NCBI GenBank assembly: GCA_009746045.1
Contig: RPFO01000065.1
Coordinates: 7,769,576 to 7,833,575 of the forward strand
Reading direction: 5' to 3'
DNA length: 64,000 nt
Source: Mesostigma viride
Taxonomy: Eukaryota; Streptophyta; Mesostigmatophyceae; Mesostigmatales; Mesostigmataceae
Position 1 is the first letter of the stretch; every line of letters starts with the position of its first letter. Position numbers and translations under genes: made by a program. This document shows, piece after piece, positions 41,038 through 51,217 of the stretch. A model generated the notes under the pieces. That model was not told where the DNA came from. It searched no databases and saw nothing but the letters and a program-made list of their open reading frames with translations.

Positions 41038-44000
41038 ATGGGCACGGAACATACGCACTCCCATCACTGCAATTGCAACGTGGCGCCCTCGGGGCTTGAG
41101 CAGAGCTTCGCGGAAGTGGGTACGTACTGTGTTTTCCTGTTTTTATCGCACCCTGGAATATTTCTCCTATTTTTATATTCTTTGGGCTAGCCTGCGTCAG
41201 CATTGTCGATAGTGCAAGTTAGGACCAGTGCTGCCGCACCAAGACCACGGCACGTTGTTGCGGCACGGTGGCTTATCAAACCTTCCCAAAGCTCCTTCAC
41301 ACCCCTCGGGGTTGGGCCAGAGTTCTCCAGGAGCCTGGGCGCGGCAGCTGTCGACGGGGACTTGGACAAGCTAAAGAGGAAAATCGCGGCCGGAGCCGAC
41401 GTGAACGAGCGGAGCGCCGGTGGCTACACGCCGCTCTTGTACGCGAGCCGCGGCGGGCACCTCCCCGCTGTTTCCCTTCTGCTGCAGGTAATCCTCCCGG
41501 TATGGACAGCATGGGTGGTGTCTCCACAGTTAGTCGAAGTCTCCCGCTGTCAGTAGCCTAAGTGGACACGTTTCAGTACCGCACGTACCCAATGGGGTAA
41601 TGGGACGGTACTGGTAGAGTAGACGTGGCATGTAAACGTGGCAGTACTCAGTATGTGATGAGCCGGTACCTCGGTACCGGGACTGTAGTTTTCATGTTAG
41701 GTCTGACCAGATCAGGTTGCACCTGATTGGTCAGTCCGTCTCAGATCAGTAAGTTAGTTAAGCTGACATAAACTCTGGCCAGCCATGGTTGACGGCTGGC
41801 CAGCAGTTCATATGCCAACCTATCCTAATGCCAACGAGTCTCGGCGTCATTCTCTGCAGTGCAGCCTAGCTTTGGCACCTAGCTTGCGCTCGAGTGCATC
41901 TGTCTGTCCATCATTCATAACTTGCATTAGAACCCCAAGAATGCACGTGTGCGTTCGTTGCAATATCGACAAGAAAGCAAAAACCCATGTTTCCATTTTC
42001 CACTTTATCTTTTTTCAGTCGTGGCCCCCAACAAGGGAAAGACAGTTTGGACTCGCCAGACGTCCTCCAGCTCTCCGGGTTTTGACTCCTCCGGGACGTG
42101 TGACTCCCAGGCTGCCTGGCAGCATTTTCATATTGCAAAGAACGCACACGTGCGTTCTTGGGGTTCTAATGCAAGTTATGAATGATGGACAGACAGATGC
42201 ACTCGAGTGCGAGCTAGGTGCCAAATGGCTGCACTGCAGAGAATGACGCCGAGACTCGTTGGCATTAGGATAGGTTGGCATATGAACTGCTGGCCAGCCG
42301 TCAACCATGGCTGGCCAGACTTTATGTCAGTTTAACTAAATTACTGATCTGAGACGGACTGACCAATCAGGTGCAACCTGATCTGGTCAGACCTAACATG
42401 AAAACTACAGTCCCGGTACCGAGGTACCGGCTCATCACATGCTGAGTACTGCCACGTTTACATGCCACGTCTACTCTACCAAGACCGTCCCATTACCCCA
42501 TTGGGCACGTGCGCAACTGACACGTGTCCACTTAGGCTACAGCGGGAGACTTCGACAAACTTCCACGGCTGGCGGAACATTTCCAGTTAGTTTGGCTGGT
42601 TCAGCCAAACACAGAAATGTTTGCTTTGATGGGCTTTTTTGCTCGGTGCTTTGCCAACATGGTGACACGTGGCACTAATGTAACTTGTGTGTTGCTGAAG
42701 GAGCCCATGGTTCCCATGCACCGCGTCTTCTCATTTCCCACCCGTCCTGCTTGTCAGTGGTTTGTCCCTGTGACAGGCCACGTGGCACTACGTAACATGC
42801 ACATAATATTACCAGGCGCGGTTGCCTACGGTGCTGCGTGGCGTAAAAAGTAGAAAGCAGGAAGTGAAGGACATGCCCAGTTGCGACGCCCCTGGCGCCC
42901 ATCTGTACAGAGTTTGAGATGAAGGAGATTTACATCCAAACTTGACCACCGTGCGTTCGATGGTTCTGCCTCACTTGGCCTGGCTTTGACATCAATGCTT
43001 TTAGGCTCATATGGGAGTTGTGCTTCCCATCTTTGCCACGGTCACGTCATGCACTGCCCTGCCCCCCCCCCCCCCCCACCCCACCCACCCACACACGCTA
43101 CTTACCACCAGCATGGGGCGGATGTCCACGCGTGCACCTCGGCGGGCCGATCCTCCGCGCTACATCGAGCGGCGGCGGCGGGCCATGTGGACGTGGTGCG
43201 GCGCCTCCTGCAGGCAGGCGCCAGTGATAGTGCACAGGACGCCGACGGCATGACGCCGCTGCACCGAGCTGGTGAGCAAGCAGTTTCATTGTGTCGATGT
43301 CGTCAAAGCAATTATATTATTATAGCTACTATTTATTATTATTATAGTTTTTTGATCATCATCACAGTGTATTTTTATTTGTTATTATATTGTTATTATT
43401 ATTATATTATTTACACTATTTTTATTTGTTAATATAGCTACTGTTTGATCATCTTACTATCCGTTGTGGTCACCATTCTTATCATCATCATTATTACTAT
43501 GCCGACTTGTGTTAGCCCAGCAGATGCGAAGAAGTTTGAGAGAGGAATAGGAACGGTCCATAAAAAGTTTGAGAGAGGAATAGGAACGGTCTATGAGCAC
43601 TTTGAGAGAGGAATAGTAACAGTCCATAAGCAGTTTGACAGAGGAGTAGGAACGGTCTATGAACAGTTTGAGAGAGGAATAGGAACAGTCCATAAACATT
43701 TTGATAGAGGAATAGGAACGGTCCATAAAAAGTTTGAGAGAGGAATAGGAACGGTCTATGAACAGTTTGAGAGAGGAATAGCAACAGTCCATAAACAGTT
43801 TGACCGAGGAATAGGAACGGTCTATGAACAGTTTGAGAGAGGAATAGAAATGGTCTATGAACAGTTTGAGAGAGGAATAGGAACGATCTCGTGACACAGC
43901 TATCGTGGTGGAGTAAATGAATAAACTGTCTTCTTGTCAGGTGCTTTGACAGTTGCTGAACCAAGCATGTGTAAGCCTTCATCTACTTGGGGGGGAAATG

Positions 44001-44104
44001 CGTCACGTATGTGATCAACTTTGTTGTTTTGTTTTGCACAATTTGCAAAGGTGGCAGTGCCAGCGTGACGGCCATGTGAAAGGTATCGTTTCATCTGTCT
44101 CTGT

Positions 44105-44143
<39 letters not shown>

Positions 44144-45512
44144 AGGGGGGGGGAGCCTAGCCGACCCCCTCCTCCTCACCTCATTCCCAATGTTGCCTTC
44201 TTGGTGCTCTCGCCTCCCTTTGGCCTCCAGTGGTTTCCAAAGGGGTTGGCTTGCAATTTAATGGTGGCTCGTTGTTTGTGCGCTGTTCCCTTCCCCCCGG
44301 ACGCCCTCTCCGCCGCTCCTTTGCTTACTCTCAGCGGCGGCCAACCAAGTGGAGTGCTTCAGGGCGCTCTGGGAGCAGGGGGGGGCGCAGGTGGCCTCGG
44401 CCAGGGATGACAAGGTAAGCGGTCCTTTAAAAACTATATATCTAAATCAATTAAAAAGTAAAATAAGTATTGTGTACAAACATCGTAGTTTCCGATCACA
44501 TCGTCGCCTTTTAGTCCCTTCCTTGTCCCAATTCCTCAACTCTCCTTTGCGCTTCCCCCACTGCCCTGCTCGCATTACCCTTCCCCGCTGTCCCTCCAGG
44601 CCTCCTCCTTTCCCTCAGTCCCTTCCCTGCCAGGCCCCGCCTCCCCTCCGCCCATCCTCAACGGTACCCGCCGCCCATCTGAGGAGGTCCTTGGACCAGG
44701 TTTCCCCTCCAATCCATTTTAAAATTGACATGGAGACGGCGATTAAGGGCTGAGGGAACTGAGGTGTTCCCTCCTTTCCCTCCTTTCGCCCCTTTCCCTC
44801 CTTTCCCTCCTTTCCCTCCTTTCCCTCCTTTCCCTCCTTTCCCTCCTTTCCCTCCTTTCCCTCCTTTCCCTCCTTTCCCTCCTTTCCCTCCTTTCCCTCC
44901 TTTCCCTCCTTTCCCTCCTTTCCCTCCTTTCCCTCCTTTCCCTCCTTTCCCTCCTTTCCCTCCTTTCCCTCCTTTCCCTCCTTTCCCTCCTTTCCCTCCT
45001 TTCCCTCCTTTCCCTCCTTTCCCTCCTTTCCCTCCTTTCCCTCCTTTCCCTCCTTTCCCTCCTTTCCCTCCTTTCCCTCCTTTCCCTCCTTTCCCTCCTT
45101 TCCCTCCTTTCCCTCCTTTCCCTCCTTTCCCTCCTTTCCCTCCTTTCCCTCCTTTCCCTCCTTTCCCTCCTTTCCCTCCTTTCCCTCCTTTCCCTCCTTT
45201 CCCTCCTTTCCCTCCTTTCCCTCCTTTCCCTCCTTTCCCTCCTTTCCCTCCTTTCCCTCCTTTCCCTCCTTTCCCTCCTTTCCCTCCTTTCCCTCCTTTC
45301 CCTCCTTTCCCTCCTTTCCCTTCTTTCCGTCCGCCCCTTGCCAATTAGCGTGCTTGGTTTACCCCGGCGTCGTTCGCTCTGCGTGCTAACTACACATCTT
45401 TTATCATATCCAACCGTTTTCTCCGTGTGGGTTGCCACGCCAGGGTCGCTTGGCACTCGAGCTTTTGCGGGAGGCGAACCCGGGGGCAGCGGACAGCATG
45501 CGGCCGCCTTGA
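41038..45512 (+). CDS. ANKRD39-like ankyrin-repeat protein, 5 exons
   Basis: Exons: 41038-41119, 41321-41487, 43112-43271, 44335-44414 and 45444-45512. Phases close to 185 aa, close to the 183 aa of human ANKRD39. Residues 1-28 are a His/Cys-rich N-terminus (HSHHCNCN). Four ankyrin units follow: FSRSLGAAAVDGDLDKLK, GGYTPLLYASRGGHLPAVSL, SSALHRAAAAGHVDVVRRLL and DGMTPLHRAAANQVECFRAL. The protein ends in DDKGRLALELL, matching the family's RLACDLL-type end. Orthology is inferred from length and from the whole repeat order. The molecular role of ANKRD39 is poorly known, so none is assigned. Confidence 0.85.
41533..42556. mobile_element. foldback element with arms of about 430 bp
   Basis: 41533-41975 is repeated inverted at about 42130-42556 with high identity, separated by a unique core of about 155 bp. 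The outer ends read GTCGAAGTCTCCCGCTGT on the left arm and its reverse complement on the right arm. Both arms contain the same unproductive frame. It sits in intron 2 of the ankyrin gene. No transposase is present. Confidence 0.8.
43528..43893 (+). repeat. 33-bp minisatellite encoding an 11-residue repeat
   Basis: About eleven units of 33 bp. The plus frame stays open and reads F-E/D-R-G-I-G-T-V-H/Y-K/E-x per unit, alternating VHK and VYE forms, with a TGA right after the array. It lies in intron 3 of the ankyrin gene. No splice sites clearly join it to the exons, so it is listed as a repeat. Confidence 0.8.
44107..44151 (+). repeat. poly-G tract
   Basis: A run of more than 40 G broken only by AA near 44143, in intron 3 of the ankyrin gene. 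The length may be unreliable in the assembly. Confidence 0.8.
44768..45330 (+). repeat. (CCTTTCCCT)n 9-bp minisatellite
   Basis: About 62 near-perfect units, the same 9-mer as 9990-10329 in the other orientation, in intron 4 of the ankyrin gene. It is pyrimidine-rich in the sense of the gene. Confidence 0.97.
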
Positions 45513-46001
45513 TGAGCCTTTAACATCTTGATAGGCAACGCCGAAATGTGTCAACAGGCGGCATCCCACTGCCCGCTATTTTGTCGAGACAAAGAAGGTT
45601 ACCTTAACTGTACATATCTCTAGTCTGTAAAAACGGCAGGAGCCAACCACCAATACGAGAGCTGCGACGGGTCGCTTTCACCACACAAACACTCGTAAAC
45701 TCTGCCTGACGGGGAGACATGAGACTGGCTGTGTGACCCAGCTGACTCAGAACAAGAGCTGCACAGAGCTGAGCTTGGACGAGGGCCAGATGGCGAGGAG
45801 GAGCCATACGTGCAGCCAGTCCGCAAAAACGAACCCGAAAGGGAGCCAGACACCCTCTCCATCTTCTAAAGTTCCCCATAAAGAAATCCTTCAATGGAGG
45901 GCATGTTGGGGAATGTTGTGGTGGGGCGCTGTTGTAGAGGGGCACCTCCAATCAAGGGCTGTCAATCGAGGGGAAAGCGGCAGAGCGTCACCACCCTGTC
46001 G

Positions 46002-46115
46002 GATTAGCTCCCCACTCGCTGAGGTAAAAAATGACACCGCGCCTGATTAGCTCCTTATTTGCTGAGGGGAAAATGGACACCACGCCTGATTAGCTCCCCA
46101 CTTGCTGAGATGGGC
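46002..46115. repeat. tandem repeat of about 50 bp, three units
   Basis: gattagctccccactcgctg and close variants recur at 46002, about 46045 and about 46088, with a shared aaaatg.acacc..gcct segment. Confidence 0.7.
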
Positions 46116-47555
46116 TGCAAGGATCTGGGCGGTGCGTACCATCCTCAATGTCCTTCCCGCATTATTTCTTTTCCGAAAGCAGTTTGCACCGTTGGGCTTT
46201 GTAGAGTTCCTTCCCTGCACCCCCCCTGCACCATAACGGCCTAGCACACCCTATGTAACCCCCATAACCCTGTGCACATGCACGTGCCTAGATACGAAAT
46301 ACACGATATGCCGAGGTTTGGCGTATTGCCGTATTGGCCGTATGAACTCACACTGATGCACGTGCCTCGATACGCCGGGTGCTTTGGAGCTTGTAACACC
46401 CGGCCACTTGGGCCGTGCGAGAACAAACTTGTCTTGAGGGGGGCGTCCGTGTCACTGCCTGGTGGGCGCTGCGTGTTGTTGTCTGCCACTGGAGCTGTCT
46501 GTGCTGGCAGCTCTGGTGACGGCGGCCGCATGGGCAATACCAGGCGGCGGCCACCCCCAGCAGGATGTCTAAGCTGTGGTACTGAGCACCGCCGCACGCG
46601 GTGTTGTGGCGCGTGTAGGAACTACCGCACATTTGTGCTATAGTCATCTCATCGGTATGTAGCCATTAGGTGACTGCATTCCAGTTTTATTCTGGCCATT
46701 TTCGTGGTGGCGTGATGTTTTTGCTTTTCCTGCATCTTGGGAAGCCCAGTTGGATCACAGTGATGATTTCTGAGGCATAGGTCGATTACGTCCTCCATGT
46801 ATAATTGTGTATTGTGGTGGGGGGCGGAAGGGCAGTTTTGGGGATCATGCCTTGTATATACAACAATAAACAATACAACGATACAGTAATAAACATATTT
46901 CCAACAATACAACAGTACAACATGTGCAGATGTTGCATATACTACAGTGGTGTCCTTCACGTGAGGGGTTGACATGCAATGTCCGGCATTCAATGTGTCA
47001 CGATGGTACTGAATCTTGCTTTGGATGGTTGCACCAATGACTAAGTAGAATCTGCCTGTCTGCTGCATGTGGCGTGACGCAGCTAGATGGTCCAATGCTC
47101 CAGGAGCGTGCTGGAGCACATGCTGGTTTTCCACAAGAACCTAACTGCCCCCGTTGGCGATATCAAGGAGACAACCAGCGCAGGCCAGAAATCGGGAGAA
47201 TTCGGACCATCGTTGGCGATATAGTAGATGACTCACTTCATATAGTAGATGACAGCGCGGATGAGGACTTCACCTCCTACTGTAGCGCAGGATTGTCCAG
47301 AGCACTAGTAAACCCTAGTATGATCCCGGCAGAAGAAGAGGGTCACCCTAGGTTTCAGTACCATCATACAGATGCAGCTGGTAATCAGTTTATGTTTAGA
47401 TTGACAATATAGCTCGGCATTGTACTTTGTGGCACGTGCGCCTTTGGGCGAGCATGCATGCGTGCATGCATGGAGACTTCCTTGCCTAAGTCACACGCAT
47501 TCACAAAAGAAGATTTCTTTGGAAATAGAAAAACTAGTACATGTTCAATCCTAGC
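46116..47555. other. intergenic, no gene recognised
   Basis: Several short frames, including a plus frame at 47074-47412, lack domain similarity and clear splice partners. Confidence 0.35.
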
Positions 47556-47645
47556 AATGAGGGGAGCTCTGGCTGACCTACCTCCAGCTCCGGCAAGCAG
47601 CAGGGAAGAAGCTGGTTTACTGGAGGGGGGGCTCCATCGCTCCAG
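47556..47645 (+). pseudogene. L1-type ORF1 fragment
   Basis: The frame reads LTYLQLRQAAGKKLVYWRGG, matching the WPTYLQLRQ..VYWKGA part of ORF1 in the copies at 25.3 and 26.9 kb. Only about 30 codons survive. Confidence 0.6.
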
Positions 47646-48003
47646 TTTTCTACTGTAGGCTGACATGAACCGACGGGGGTTCCTGGATTGAGACACGTTC
47701 TATTCTCCATGCACAGCTGAAAAAACCTGCGCCGAGGTGCCGCGGCCGCCCCGCGTTGGGGGGCTGCCGCCCCCCAACGTACCCCCCCGCATCCGCATCC
47801 CGCTCTCCACCCCGCGCTTCCCGTTCCGTTGTTTTACGCACCTCCCCATATGCCTCCTAGTCACGACGTCGATCGCACGTCCCGGGCGCGGGACGCGATG
47901 CCTAGTGGCGCCCCTGCGCCGCGTCGGTCCTTACACATCGCGGCGCAACTGCAGGAGATCAGGCGACCTGGATGACGGCGGTCGTGGGGCCCCTGTGCCC
48001 CTC

Positions 48004-48120
48004 TCGCTTGTGTGCGAGGTCTGCCATGACAGTGGTGAGGATGCCCCCCGTCTCCTAGTGTGTGATTCGTGCCAATGTGGCTGGCACACACGAGCGCTGC
48101 TTGGTCCCGCCCCTCTTCCG
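48004..48120 (+). pseudogene. truncated PHD-finger fragment
   Basis: The frame has CEVCHDSGEDAPRLLVCDSC followed by GWH: four Cys and one His of the C4HC3 zinc-finger order. The final Cys pair is missing and the frame soon stops, next to a CAAC hairpin (48140-48129). PHD fingers occur in some LINE proteins, so a mobile-element origin is plausible but not shown. Confidence 0.5.
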
Positions 48121-48489
48121 GCTGGGTCCTCCGTTGGGAGATCATATGGCACATATTCCTTGCTGGATGGGTAAGTAAGTTAGTAAGTACTTGCGTGTCA
48201 TGCGCAAAGGCATGCCACGGAGTATTATGCTAATCTCATGTTAGAAAAATAATTACACAAAATTTTGAACAAATATCGTCTGCATCATCCCCCAACCGTT
48301 AGGCACTAGATGGGGATGTAATCCTCATCCGAGCTGTCCTCTACTGTAATGGCATGCAGACGAGGCGGTAGTGTAGCGGCTATCCTCAGGATCAATAACC
48401 TCCACCTGCGGACTTCTACCCTGGCTAGCAACGGGCCGCGGGGCCCGTGGGGAGAAAACAGGAGCATACCCCTCAGGAGTTAAGGTGCT

Positions 48490-48610
48490 TATCGCAGATG
48501 GCAGCCCATTTCTCCTTGTCAATCATGCGGGCGCGGAGTACGGATAGTCCCAGAAGCCCTGCATCTTCAAGCAGTTGTGTCACATCGGTCCGGGTCGCGC
48601 CGTCCTGGAT
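48490..48610 (-). pseudogene. transposon-like ORF C-terminal tail
   Basis: The minus frame GLLGLSVLRARMIDKEKWAA shares the LSV...M-D-K-x-KWA core with 23433-23640 and ends at a stop near 48476. Confidence 0.4.
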
Positions 48611-48699
48611 GGGTGGTGGGCGAAGCCGCGTAATCGAACTAAACTAACTCTAAGCTAGCTATCTAGTCTATATAGAAAATCCGAACTACAGTGCTACTT

Positions 48700-48900
48700 A
48701 GCAAAGCGCCCCTTCCGCTTGGGGGGAGGGGGCTTGCCCACAGGGGCTGGCGTGTGAGCCTGGACAATCTTCTGCCACCTCTTCTTGTTCTGCATAGCAG
48801 TCCAAAGAAGAGAGAGGGAGTGAATGCGGTGTTCAAACTGAGCTGGGACCACTAGGTCGGCCAGCAACATCTGAAGTGAGACAACTACATCTGGATGTAG
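48700..48900 (-). pseudogene. transposon-like ORF C-terminal tail, second
   Basis: The minus frame has NKKRWQKIVQAHTPAPVGK and ends PKRKGRFAK-stop at about 48702. The relic at 23195-23240 is homologous to its end. Confidence 0.4.
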
Positions 48901-48944
48901 TTCATGGCAGGTTTACCGAGCTTTCTAGGAATGTCCTTGGGGCC

Positions 48945-48974
48945 AGGCCAGGCCAGGCCAGGCCAGGCCAGGCC
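48945..48974. repeat. (GGCCA)n short tandem repeat
   Basis: Six units of GCCAG. Confidence 0.9.
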
Positions 48975-48984
48975 GAATATGTAT

Positions 48985-49404
48985 AATAAAGCAAATATGT
49001 ATAATAATATATATGGCGGGACCTCCGCCTTCTTCAAGGAGTGTTGCCGGCTCCGGGAGGACCGGCTGGACCTGGAGGGCCAGCGGGCCCCATGGTCGGC
49101 GCGGACCTGGACGTCATATTGGCGTCAGCGCTTGTCGGTGGCGCTGACTCGGGCCATGGCTGACATCATGCTCCGCCGTACGCGGGCTGATTTTGCGGTG
49201 CAGCAGGGCTATTAGGTTCCTCCCGTTAGGCGTTTCCATTGGTCTTATCGTAGTATAGAGCTTTGACATGGCTCTGTATATAGGTTTATAGCTGGGCGTT
49301 TGCTTTGGTTTGAGTGATTTCACTCTGCTGTAAGTAATTATATTTTTAATATATATATATGGCGGGATACAGATGGTAACAAACCAAAAAGGCTTATAGA
49401 AAAA

Positions 49405-49489
<85 letters not shown>

Positions 49490-49625
49490 CCAAACCAAAC
49501 CAAACTAGGAAGGAAAAAAGTACACACATACATTAAGGGGTTAAAAGAAAAAGTAAGAAAGTATACATTAAAAGGGAAAAAGGAACAAAAAACAACAACA
49601 ACGGAGTCATCTCCCAACGGAGTCA
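48985..49625 (+). mobile_element. retroelement 3' end with CAAC hairpin
   Basis: The plus frame 49020-49215 (LREDRLDLEGQRAPW, ALTRAMADIMLRRTRADF, then stop) is followed by a 3' region that ends in TCTCC-CAAC-GGAG (49611-49622) and an ATTTCATTT-type tail. A (CA)n of about 75 bp (49413-49488) lies in the 3' region. The ORF family is not identified. Confidence 0.45.
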
Positions 49626-49629
49626 TGTC

Positions 49630-51217
49630 ATAATTTCATTTAATATGATTTCATGGATCAGTGAGATCGACGCAGATGTCATGCATGTAGGCTAGCTCCC
49701 GCAGTCGATTGACGTCTAAAGTTCCTCATCTCAGACCACCCTAGCGATCCTTCGACCACGACGTTGGATCGCCATGCAATGTCCAGGAATAGTTATCTCA
49801 CTTAACAGTTGATCACACATGTGCATGTGCCTGCATGAAAAAAAAATATGCAGGCATATGTACTGAATTTGCATGCTCGTGAACCGTGTTCATGCAAGGC
49901 ACGTGCATGCATGCGCATGCAAATGTACTCCTGCAAAAGGCAGAAGCCATGGCATATACTAAAGGGAATCGACACGCACGCCATGGATCTAGAACTTTGC
50001 AAACTCTTTGTTGCAGGTGACCTTGTTATCAAAATATATAATCATAAATCAAGCCAGAGGACATGAGGCTGGGCTCCTCAAGCTATCACAAAAGGCAACA
50101 CTGCAACTACCTACCAGCAGATGTGGGGGGCCTCCTGTCATCTGGCCACAGTAAAATAGCCCCTGTGCATCACATGCACAACCCACATTGCTCTAATAAC
50201 CGCTATCACCAGCAGGGCCTATAACACGTGGATCCGCCCATGCTTCAACACTGTACACAATTACGTAATAACTAACCAGACAACATGCCAGACCCGTACA
50301 GGGCTGGCTAGCTTGCGGCAGAGAGAGAGCGAGACAGTAAGGAGCGCAGCAAGAGAAATAAAGAGAATACTATACTACACTGGTATAAGACCACTCTACA
50401 CGTATATACACTGTACACTCTCGGGGTGCAGCTACGTGGCTGCAACAAGGGTATAAAATACCCCTGTGGCTCCCCAGGCTGGTACTCGATTCCTCTGCAG
50501 GACCTTGCGCCACGTGAGCAGCGTTTCGGCCTTGCAAATAGCAGCAGCCAGGAGAAAAAACTCCGCCTTTACCCCGCCGACACCGACGACTCGGTTTAAC
50601 ACTTTTTGAGCAGCCTCTGCCACTCAACCGCAAAATGGCACCAACTCGTACAACTTCAGGCACTGGCCCCGCAATAATGGGCCAGACCGGTCAAATCAAA
50701 ACTGTAATCACCGCACGGCCGCTGAACCCTCCCTCAACATGCCGTGCGCCTGCCCAAGGCTTCCCCCGGCCTGCTGGGCGGTAATGGTCGACCATCCTTA
50801 AAATATATCACATGGAATGATGGTAATTTTGGGCTGCCCCCAGATGCCCGGGGCCGCCCTGGAGGCCACGGTCCCCTGGAGTCACCCTCCACTTGCCATG
50901 ATTCTGTGTGGCGCCCACCCCCCATGACTGCGACCAGCATATGCGCTCCCCACGGGCCTACCTATGACGAGAAGTACCCAAAGTCTGCTGGTGGGTGGGC
51001 GCACCCACTCACCCGCAAACTGCCACACGCGCCGCGCATTGCAATGTCTGAGCCACACCTGCTTCACCCACTGGGCCCGGACAACCAACTTTACTTCCTT
51101 CCCACATCCGCTTTACTCCGTTGCCCAGGAGAAACATCTCTGTCACACAAGTTTCGACAACACCTCACTTCTTCCAGGGGACTCAATTTTTTCCACTGCA
51201 CTTGTCAACATATCCTA
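49630..51217. other. intergenic, 3' flank of the WRC gene
   Basis: No domain or RNA recognised. Frames near 50370-50660 and 50744-51290 are not supported by splice signals. Confidence 0.35.

Noticed and set aside
41785-42308. Matching open frames on both strands in the foldback arms
   Set aside because: They are the two arms of one inverted repeat read in mirror. No domain.
43445-43894. Independent gene of 149 codons
   Set aside because: The start lies in AT-rich intron sequence and the body is a minisatellite. Kept as a repeat with a finding.
44658-45456. Gly-Lys, Phe-Pro and Arg-Glu repeat frames
   Set aside because: Artefacts of the CCTTTCCCT minisatellite.
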